A stretch of 64,000 bases of DNA from Colletes latitarsis. Lineage: Eukaryota > Arthropoda > Insecta > Hymenoptera > Colletidae. Positions 40,115-50,965 of the stretch are shown here, one piece after another; within the stretch, counting starts at the first letter, position 1, and every line of letters starts with the position of its first letter. A model generated the notes under the pieces. That model saw only the letters and a list, made by a program, of their open reading frames with translations, was not told the DNA's origin and ran no database searches. Location: contig NW_027488369.1 of the NCBI RefSeq assembly GCF_051014445.1, positions 17,316,001 through 17,380,000 of the forward strand, read 5' to 3'. The position numbers and the translations under genes are program-made.

Positions 40115-40719
40115 ATTTGACTGTTTCGGTGTGGTAACGCATTACTGCGTGATCCAAACCAGATCAAGCCCAGGATCTGACCAACAAGTATCAGAAAAAT
40201 GCGAAAGTTCGAGCCAGATGAGGGCAAATCCCAGACCTAACCGAGACATAACCGGCGTTATCCTCTAAAATATTAATCGCAACCAGGTTTATTTGACTGT
40301 TTCGGTGTGGTAACGCATTACTGCGTGATCCAAACCAGATAAAGCCCAGGATCTGACCAACAAGTATCAGAAAAATGCGAAAGTTCGAGCCAGATGAGGG
40401 CAAATCCCAGACCTAACCGAGACATAACCGGCGTTATCCTCTAAAATATTAATCGCAACCAGGTTTATTTGACTGTTTCTGTGTGGTACCACATTACTAC
40501 GTGGTCCAAGCCAGAAAAAGACCAGGATCTGGCCAACAAGTATGCGAAAAATGCGAAATTACGAGCCACATGAGGGAAAATCCCAGACCCAACCGAGACG
40601 TAACCGGCGCTTTCCTCTAAGATATTAATCGCAACCAGGTTTATTTGACTGTTTCGGTGTGGTACCACATTACTACGTGGTCCAAGCCAGAAAAAGACCA
40701 GGATCTGGCCAACAAGAAT

Positions 40720-41170
40720 GCGAAAAATGCGAAAGTATGAGCCAGATGATTGCAAATACCAGAACTATGCCTGGCATAACCAGCGTTATCCTCTAAAATA
40801 CGAATCGGAACATGCTTTTGATGACTGTTTCAGTGTGGTAACACATTACTACCAGATCCAAACCAGAAAAATCCCAGGATCGGGACAACAAGAATGCGAG
40901 AAACGCGAAAGTACGAGCCACATGAGGGAAAATCCCAGACCTAACCCAGACATAACCGGCGTTATCCGCTAAAATATTAATCGCAACCAGGTTTAATTGA
41001 CTGTTACGTTGTGGAACCACATTACTACGGGATCCAAACCAGAAAGAACCCAGGATCTGGCCAACAAGTATGCGAAAAATGCGAAAGAACGATCCAGATG
41101 AGGGCAAATCCCAGACCAAACCGAGACATAACCGGCGTTATCCTCTAAAATATTAATTGCAACCAGGTTT
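40720..41170 (+). repeat. Higher-order duplication I, copy 2
   Basis: Second copy of 39664-40114. It ends where this copy has GTTTAGTTAACTG and the other GTTTATTTGACTG. Confidence 0.8.
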
Positions 41171-42933
41171 AGTTAACTGTTTCAGTGTGGTACCACATTA
41201 CTACGTGATCCAAATCAGAAAAAGCCCAGGATCTGGCGAACAAGAATGCGAAAAATGCGAAAGTACGATCCAGATGAGGGCAAATCCCAGACCTAACCGA
41301 GACATAACCGGCGTTATCCTCTAAAATATTAATCGCAACCAGGTTTAATTGACTGTTTCGGTGTGGTATCGCATTACTACCTGATCCAAACCAGAAAAAG
41401 GCCATGATCTGGCTAACAAGTATGCGAAAAATGCGAAAGTATGAGCCAGATGATTGCAAATACCAGAACTATGCCTGACATAACCGGCGTTATCCTCTAA
41501 AATACGAATCGGAACGTGCTTTTAATGACTGTTTCAGTGTGGTAACACATTACTACGAGATCCAAGCCAGAAAAATCCCAGGGTCGGGCCAACAAGAATG
41601 CGAGAAACGCGAAAGTACGAGCCACATGAGGGAAAATCCCAGACCTAACCCAGACATAACCGACGTTATCCGCTAAAATATTAATCGCAACCAGAATTAT
41701 TTGACTGTTTCGGTGTGGTAACGCATTACTGCGTGATCCAAACCAGATCAAGCCCAGGATCTGACCAACAAGTATCAGAAAAATGCGAAAGTTCGAGCCA
41801 GATGAGGGCAAATCCCAGACCTAACCGAGACATAACCGGCGTTATCCTCTAAAATATTAATCGCAACCAGGTTTATTTGACTGTTTCAGTGTGGTAACAC
41901 ATTACTACGTGGTCCAAGCATGAAAAAGGCCAGGATCTGGCAAACAAGTATGCGAAAAATGCGAAATTACGAGCCACATGAGGGAAAATCCCAGACCCAA
42001 CCGAGACATAACCGGCGTTATCCTCCAAAATATTAATTGCAACCAGGTTTAATTAACTGTTTCAGTGTGGTACCACATTACTACGTGATCCAAATCAGAA
42101 AAAGCCCAGGATCTGGCCAACAAGAATGCGAGAAATGCGAAAGTTCGCGCCAGATGAGGGTAAATATCAGACCTAACCGAGACATTACCGGCGTTATCCA
42201 CTAAAATATTAATCGCAACCAGGTTCAATTGACTGTTTCGGTGTGGAACCACATTACTACGGGATCCAAACCAGAAAAAAACCCAGGTTCTGTTCAACAA
42301 CTATGAGAAAAACGCGAAAGTACGAGCCAGATGGGGGCAAATCCCAGACCTAACCGTGACATAACCAGCGTTATCCTCTAAAATATTAATCGCAACCAGG
42401 TTTAATTGACTGTTTCGGTGTGGTACCGCATTACTACGTGATCCAAACAAGAATGAGGCCAGGATCTGGCCAACAAGAATGCGAAAAAAGCGAAAGTACG
42501 AGCCAGATGTGGGGAAATCCCAGACCTACCCGAGACATACCGGCGTTATCCTCTAAAATATTAATCGCAACCAGGTTTAATTGACTGTTTCAGTGTGGTA
42601 CCACATTACTACGTGATCCAAACCAGAAAAAGCCCAGGATCTGGCCAACAAGTATGCGAAAAACGCGAATGTATGAGCCAGATGATTGCAAATACCAGAA
42701 CTAACCCAGACATAACCAGCGTTATCCTCTAAAATACTGATCGGAACCAGCTTCTATTGACTGCTTCAGTGTGGTACCACATTACTACGTGATCCACACC
42801 CGAAAAAGGCCAGGATCTGGCCAACAAGGATGAGAAAAATGCGAAAGTATGAGCAAGATGATTGCAAATACCAGAACTAACCCTGACATAACCTGCGTTA
42901 TCCTCTAAAATACGAATCGGAACATGCTTTTAA

Positions 42934-43053
42934 TAACTGTTTCAGTGTGGTACCACATTACTACCTGATCCAAACCAGAAACATCCCAGGATCGGGCCAA
43001 CAAGAATGCGAAAAATGTTATCCCCTAAAATATTAATCGCAACCAGGTTTAAT
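42934..43053 (+). repeat. Shortened satellite monomer (120 bp)
   Basis: About 56 bp are missing. The sequence passes directly from GCGAAAAATG to TTATCCCC, losing the second ATGCGAAA copy and the whole CCGAGACATAACC block. The deleted part includes the phase used by the retrotransposon. Confidence 0.85.
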
Positions 43054-44423
43054 TGACTGTTTCAGTGTGGTAACACATTACTACGTGATCCAAACCAGAG
43101 AAAACCCAGGATCTGGCCAACAGGTATGCGAAAAATGCGAAAGTATGAGCCAGATGACTGCAAATACTAGCACTACCCCAGACATAACCGTCGTTATCCT
43201 CTAAAATATTAGTCGCAACCGGGTTTAATTGACTGTTTCCGTGTGGAACCACATTACTACGGGATCCAAAGCAGAAAAAACCCAGGATCTGGCCAACAAC
43301 TATGAGAAAAACGCGAAAGTATGAGCCAGATGATTGCAAATACCAGAACTATCCCAAGCATAACCAGCGGTATCCTCTAAAATATTATTCGCAACCAGGT
43401 TTAATTGACTGTTTCGGTGTGGTACCACATTCCTACGTGGTCCAAGCCAGAAAAAGGCCAGGATCTGGCCAACAAGAATGCGAAAAATGCGAAAGTACGC
43501 GCCAGATGAGGGCAAATACCAGACCTAACCGAGACATTACCGCCATTATCCTCTAAAATATTAATCGCAACCAGATTTAATTGACTGTTTCGGTGTGGTA
43601 CCGCATTACTACGTGATCCAAACCAGAAAAAGGCCAGGATCTGGCCAAGAAGTATGCGAAAAATGCGAAAGTACGAGCCAGATGAGGGCAAATACCAGAA
43701 CTAACCCAGACATAACCGGCGTTATCCTCTAAAATACTGATCGGAACCAGTTTCTATTGACTGTTTCAGTGTGGTACCACATTACTACGTGATCCAAACC
43801 AGAAAAAGGCCAGGATCTGGCCAACAAGTAAGCGAAAAACGTGAAAGTATGAGCTAGATGATTGCAAATACCAGAACTATCCCAAGCATAACCAGCGTTA
43901 TCCTCTAAAATATTATTCGCAACCAGGTTTAATTGACTGTTTCGGTGTGGTACCACATTCCTACGTGGTCCAAGCCAGAAAAAGGCCAGGATCTGGCCAA
44001 CAAGAATGCGAAAAATGCGAAAGTACGCGCCAGATGAGGACAAATCCCAGACCTACCCGAGACATAACCGGCGTTATCCTCTAAAATATTAATCTCAACC
44101 AGGTTTAATTGACTGTTTCGTTGTGGAACCAAATTACTACGGGATCCAAACCAGAAAAAACCCAGGATCTGGCCAACAAGAATGCCAAAAATGCGAAAGT
44201 ATGAGCCAGATGAGGGAAAATCCCAGACCTAACCGAGACGTAACCGGCGTTATCCTCTAAAATATTAATCGCAACCAGGTTTAATTGACTGTTTCAGTGT
44301 GGTACTGCATTACTACGTGATCCAAACCAGAAAAAGCCCAGGATCTGGCCAACAAGTATGCGAAAAATGCGAAAGTATGAGCCAGATGAGGGAAAATCCC
44401 AGACCTAACCGAGACGTAACCGG

Positions 44424-44667
44424 CGTTATCCTCTAAAATATTATTCGCAACCAGGTTCAATTGACTGTTTCGGTGTGGTACCACATTACTACGTGGTCCA
44501 AGCGAGAAAGAGGCCAGGATCTGGCCAACAAGAATGCGAAAAATGCGAAAGTACGCGCCAGATGAGGGCAAATACCAGACCTAACCGAGACATTACCGGC
44601 ATTATCCTCTAAAATATTAATGGCAACCAGATTTAATTGACTGTTTCGGTGTGGTACCGCATTACTA
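44424..44667 (+). repeat. Higher-order duplication J, copy 1 (offset 1056 bp)
   Basis: It recurs at 45480-45723. Shared markers are CCAAGCGAGAAAGAGG and TTAATGGCAACCAG. The six-monomer distance equals that of duplication I and of the spacing in the 47.6-49.7 kb block. Confidence 0.75.
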
Positions 44668-45479
44668 CGGGATCCAAACCAGAAAAATCCCAGGATCGGG
44701 CCAACAAGAATGCGAGAAACGCGAAAGTATGAGCCAGATGAGGGAAAATCCCAGACCTAACCCAGACATAACCGGCGTTATCCTCTAAAATATTAATCGC
44801 AACCAGGTTTAATTGACTGTTTCAGTGTGGTACCACATTACTACGTGATCCAAACCAGAAAAAGCCCAGGATCTGGCCAACAAGTATGCGAAAAATGCGA
44901 AAGTATGAGCCAGATGAGGGAAAATCCCAGACCTAACCGAGACGTAACCGGCGTTATCCTCTAAAATATTAATCGCAACCAGGTTTAATTGACTGTTTCA
45001 GTGTGGTACTGCATTACTACGTGATCCAGACCAGAAAAAGGCCAGGATCTGGCCAACAAGTTTGCGCAAAATGCGAAAGTACGAACCAGATGAGGGCAAA
45101 TCCCAGACCAAACCGAGACACAACCGGCGTTATCCTCTAAAATATTAATCGCAACCAGGTTTAATTGACTGTTTCGGTGTGGTACCGCATTACTACGTGA
45201 TCCAAACCAGAAAAAGGCCATGATCTGGCCAACAAGTATGCGAAAAATGCGAAAGTACGAGCCAGATGGGGGCAAATCCCAGACCTAACCGAGACATAAC
45301 CGGCGTTATCCTCTAAAATATTAATCGCAACCAGGTTTAATTGACTGTTTCGGTGTGGAACCTCATTACTACGGGATCCAAAACAGAAAAAGCACAGGAT
45401 CTGGCCAACAAGTATGCGAAAAACGCGGAAGTATGTGCCAGATGATAGCAAATACCAGAACTAGCCCAGACATAACCAG

Positions 45480-45723
45480 CGTTATCCTCTAAAATATTAT
45501 TCGCAACCAGGTTCAATTGACTGTTTCGGTGTGGTACCACATTACTACGTGGTCCAAGCGAGAAAGAGGCCAGGATCTGGCCAACAAGAATGCGAAAAAT
45601 GCGAAAGTACGCGCCAGATGAGGGCAAATACCAGACCTAACCGAGACATTACCGGCATTATCCTCTAAAATATTAATGGCAACCAGATTTAATTGACTGT
45701 TTCGGTGTGGTACCGCATTACTA
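45480..45723 (+). repeat. Higher-order duplication J, copy 2
   Basis: Second copy of 44424-44667, six monomers downstream. Confidence 0.75.
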
Positions 45724-47589
45724 CGAGATCCAAACCAGAAAAAGACCAGAATCTGGCCAACAAGTATGCGAAAAATGCGAAAGTATGAGCCAGATGAGGG
45801 AAAATCCCAGACCTAACCGAGACGTAACCGGCGTTATCCTCTAAAATATTAATTGCAACCAGGTTTATTTGACTGTTTCGGTGTGGTAACGCATTACTAC
45901 GTGATCCAAACCAGATAAAGCACAGGATCTGGCCAACAAGTATGAGAAAAATGCGAAAGTTCGAGCCAGATGAGGGCAAATACCAGACCTAACCCAGACA
46001 AAACCGGCGTTATCCCCTAAAATATTAACCGCAACCAGGTATAATTGACTGTTTCGGTGTGGTACCGTATTGCTACGATGATCCAAACCAGAAAAAACCC
46101 AGGATCTGGCCAACAAGTATGCGAAAAATGCGAAAAAACGATCCAGATGAGGGCAAATCCCCGACCTAACCGAGACATAACCGGCGTTATCCTCTAAAAT
46201 ATAAATCATAACCAGGTTTAATTGACTGTTTCGTTGTGGAACCACATTACTACGGGATCCAAACCAGAAAGAACCCAGGACCCGGCCAACAAGTATGCGA
46301 AAAATGCGAAAGAACGATCCAGATGAGGGCAAATCCCAGACCTAACCGAGACATAACCGGCGTTATCCTCTAAAATATTAATTGCAACCAGGTTTAGTTA
46401 ACTGTTTCAGTGTGGTACCACATTACTACGTGATCCAAATCAGAAAAAGCCCAGGATCTGGCCAACAAGTATGAGAAAAACGCGAAAGTACGAGCCAGAT
46501 GGGGGCAAATCCCAGACCTAATCGAGACATAACCAGCGTTATCCTCTAAAATATTAATCGGAACATGCTTTTAATGACTGTTTCAGTATGGTAACACATT
46601 ACTACGAGATCCAAACCAGAAAAATTGCCTGGATCGGGCCAACAAGAATGCGAGAAACGCGAAAGTACGAGCCACATGAGGGAAAATCACAGACCTAACC
46701 CAGACATAACCGGCGTTATCCGCTTAAATATTAATCGCAACCAGGTTTAATTGACTGTTTCCTTGTGGAACCACATTACTACGGGATCCAAACCAGAAAG
46801 AACCCAGGATCTGGCCAACAAGTATGCGAAAAATGCGAAAAAACGATCAAGATGAGGGCAAATCCCAGACCAAACCGAGACATAACCGGCGTTATCCTCT
46901 AAAATATTAATTGCAACCAGGTTTAGTTAACTGTTTCAGTGTGGTACCACATTGCTACGTGATCCAAATCAGAAAAAGCCCAGGATGTTGCCAACAAGTA
47001 TGCGAAAAATGCGAAAGTACGAGCCAGATGAGGGCAAATCCCAGACCTAACCGAGACATAACCGGCGTTATCCTCTAAGATATTAATCGCAACCAGGTTT
47101 ATTTGACTGTTTCGGTGTGGTACCACATTACTACGTGGTCCAAGCCAGAAAAAGGCCAGGATCTGGCCAACAGGTATGCCAAAAATGCGAAAGTATGAGC
47201 CGGATGATTGCAAATACTAGCACTAACCCAGACATAACCGGCGTTATCCTCTAAAATATTAATCGCAACCGGGTTTAATTGACTGTTTCCGTGTGGAACC
47301 ACATTACTACGGGATCCAAACCAGAAAAAACCCAGGATCTGGCCAACAACTATGAGAAAAACGCGAAAGTATGAGCCAGATGATTGCAAATACCAGAACT
47401 ATCCCAGGCATAACCAGCGTTATCCGCTAAAATATTATTCGCAACCAGGTTTATTTGACTGTTTTGGTGTGGTAACGCATTACTGCGTGATCCAAACCAG
47501 ATAAAGCCCAGGATCTGACCAACAAGTATCAGAAAAATGCGAAAGTTCGAGCCAGATGAGGGCAAATCCCAGACCTAACCGAGACATAA

Positions 47590-50500
47590 CCGGCGTTATC
47601 CTCTAAAATATTAATCGCAACCAGGTATAAGTGACTGTTTCGGTGTGGTAACACATTACTACGAGATCCAAACCAGAAAAATCCCAGGATCGGGCCAACA
47701 AGGATGCGAGAAACGCGAAAGTACGAGCCACATGAGGGAAAATCCCAGACCTAACCGAGACATAACCGGCGTTATCCTCTAAAATATTAATCGCAACCAG
47801 GTTTATTTGACTGTTTCGGTGTGGTAACGCATTACTGCGTGATCCAAACCAGATAAAGCCCAGGATCTGACCAACAAGTATCAGAAAAATGCGAAAGTTC
47901 GAGCCAGATAAGGGCAAATCCCAGACCTAACCGAGACATAACCGGCGTGATCCTCTAAAATATTAATCGCAACCAGGTTTATTTGACTGTTTCGGTGTGG
48001 TAACGCATTACTGCGTGATCCAAACCTGATAAAGCCCAGGATCTGGCCAACAAGTATCAGAGAAATGCGAAAGTTCGAGCCAGATGAGGGCAAATCCCAG
48101 ACCTAACCGAGACATAACCGGCGTTATCCTCTAAAATATTAATCGCAACCAGGTATAATTGACTGTTTCGGTGTGGTAACACATTACTACGAGATCCAAA
48201 CCAGAAAAATCTCAGGATCGGGCCAACAAGGATGCGAGAAACGCGAAAGTACGAGCCACATGAGGGAAAATCCCAGACCCAACCGAGACATAACCGGCGT
48301 TATCCTCTAAGATATTAATAGCAACCAGGTTTATTTGACTGTTTCGGTGTGGTACCACATTACTACGTGGTCCAAGCCAGAAAAAGGCCAGGATCTGGCC
48401 AACAAGAATGCGAGAAATGCGAAAGTACGCGCCAGATGAGGGCAAATATCAGACCTAACCGAGACATTACCGGCGTTATCCACTAAAATATTAATCGCAA
48501 CCAGGTTCAATTGACTGTTTCGGTGTGGAACCACATTACAAGGGGTCCAAACCAGAAAAAACCCAGGATCTGGCCAACAAGTATGCGAAAAATGCGAAAG
48601 TATGAGCCAGATGAGGGCAAATACCAGACCTAACCGAGACATAACCGGCGTTATCCCCTAAAATATTAATCGCAACCAGGTATAATTGACTGTTTCGGTG
48701 TGGTAACACATTACTACGAGATCCAAACCAGAAAAATCCCAGGATCGGGCCAACAAGGATGCGAGAAACGCGAAAGTACGAGCCACATGAGGGAAAATCC
48801 CAGACCTAACCGAGACATAACCGGCGTTATCCTCTAAAATATTAATCGCAACCAGGTTTATTTGACTGTTTCGGTGTGGTAACGCATTACTGCGTGATCC
48901 AAACCAGATAAAGCCCGGGATCTGACCAACAAGTATCAGAAAAATGCGAAAGTTCGAGCCAGATGAGGGCAAATCCCAGACCTAACCGAGACATAACCGG
49001 CGTTATCCTCTAAGATATTAATCGCAACCAGGTTTATTTGACTGTTTCGGTGTGGTACCACATTACTACGTGGTCCAAGCCAGAAAAAGGCCAGGATCTG
49101 GCCAACAAGAATGCGAGAAATGCGAAAGTACGCGCCAGATGAGGGCAAATATCAGACCTAACCGAGACATTACCGGCGTTATCCACTAAAATATTAATCG
49201 CAACCAGGTTCAATTGACTGTTTCGGTGTGGAACCACATTACTACGGGATCCAAACCAGAAAAAACCCACGATCTGTTCAACAACTATGAGAAAAACGCG
49301 AAAGTACGAGCCAGATGGGGGCAAATCCCAGACCTGACCGAGACATAACCAGCGTTATCCTCTAAAATATTAATCGCAACCAGGTTTAATTGACTGTTAC
49401 GGTGTGGTACCGCATTACTACGTGATCCAAACCAGATAAAGCCCAGGATCTGACCAACAAGTATCAGAAAAATGCGAAAGTTCGAGCCAGATGAGGGCAA
49501 ATCCCAGACCTAACCGAGACATAACCGGCGTTATCCTCTAAAATATTAATCGCAACCAGGTTTATTTGACTGTTTCGGTGTGGTAACGCATTACTGCGTG
49601 ATCCAAACCAGATAAAGCCCAGGATCTGGCCAACAAGTATCAGAAAAATGCGAAAGTTCGAGCCAGATGAGAGCAAATCCCAGACCTAACCGAGACATAA
49701 CCGGCGTTATCCTCTAAAATATTAATCGCAACCAGGTATAAGTGACTGTTTCGGTGTGGTAACACATTACTACGAGATCCAAACCAGAAAAATCCCAGGA
49801 TCGGGCCAACAAGGATGCGAGAAACGCGAAAGTACGAGCCACATGAGGGAAAATCCCAGACCTAACCGAGACATAACCGGCGTTATCCTCTAAAATATTA
49901 ATCGCAACCAGGTTTATTTGACTGTTTCGGTGTGGTAACGCATTACTGCGTGATCCAAACCAGATAAAGCCCAGGATCTGACCAACAAGTATCAGAAAAA
50001 TGCGAAAGTTCGAGCCAGATGAGGGCAAATCCCAGACCTAACCGAGACATAACCGGCGTTATCCTCTAAAATATTAATCGCAACCAGGTTTATTTGACTG
50101 TTTCGGTGTGGTAACGCATTACTGCGTGATCCAAACCAGATAAAGCCCAGGATCTGACCAACAAGTATCAGAAAAATGCGAAAGTTCGAGCCAGATGAGG
50201 GCAAATCCCAGACCTAACCGAGACATAACCGGCGTTATCCTCTAAAATATTAATCGCAACCAGGTTTATTTGACTGTTTCGGTGTGGTAACGCATTACTG
50301 CGTGATCCAAACCAGATAAAGCCCAGGATCTGGCCAACAAGTATCAGAAAAATGCGAAAGTTCGAGCCAGATGAGAGCAAATCCCAGACCTAACCGAGAC
50401 ATAACCGGCGTTATCCTCTAAAATATTAATCGCAACCAGGTATAAGTGACTGTTTCGGTGTGGTAACACATTACTACGAGATCCAAACCAGAAAAATCGG

Positions 50501-50960
50501 GCCAACAAGGATGCGAGAAACGCGAAAGTACGAGCCACATGAGGGAAAATCCCAGACCTAACCGAGACATAACCGGCGTTATCCTCTAAAATATTAATCG
50601 CAACCAGGTTTATTTGACTGTTTCGGTGTGGTAACGCATTACTGCGTGATCCAATCCAGATAAAGCCCAGGATCTGACCAACAAGTATCAGAAAAATGCG
50701 AAAGTTCGAGCCAGATGAGGGCAAATCCCAGACCTAACCGAGACATAACCGGCGTTATCCTCTAAGATATTAATCGCAACCAGGTTTATTTGACTGTTTC
50801 GGTGTGGTACGACATTACTACGTGGTCCAAGCCAGAAAAAGGCCAGGATCTGGCCAACAAGAATGCGAGAAATGCGAAAGTACGCGCCAGATGAGGGCAA
50901 ATATCAGACCTAACCGAGACATTACCGGCGTTATCCTCTAAGATATTAATCGCAACCAGG
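47590..50960 (+). repeat. Homogenised satellite block built on groups of three monomers
   Basis: A marker monomer with GGTATAA followed by GTGGTAACACATTACTACGAG has its TGAC motif at 47632, 48160, 48687, 49743 and 50447, spacings of about 3, 3, 6 and 4 monomers. The next one is at 54998; after removing the retrotransposon insertion that is 7 monomers minus an 8-bp deletion. Most monomers between are the GTTTATTTGACTG, ACGCATTACTGCGTG class. The 47603-47917, 48658-48972 and 49714-50028 stretches are nearly identical at about 1056-bp steps. No gene is present. Confidence 0.8.
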
Positions 50961-50965
50961 TTTAT

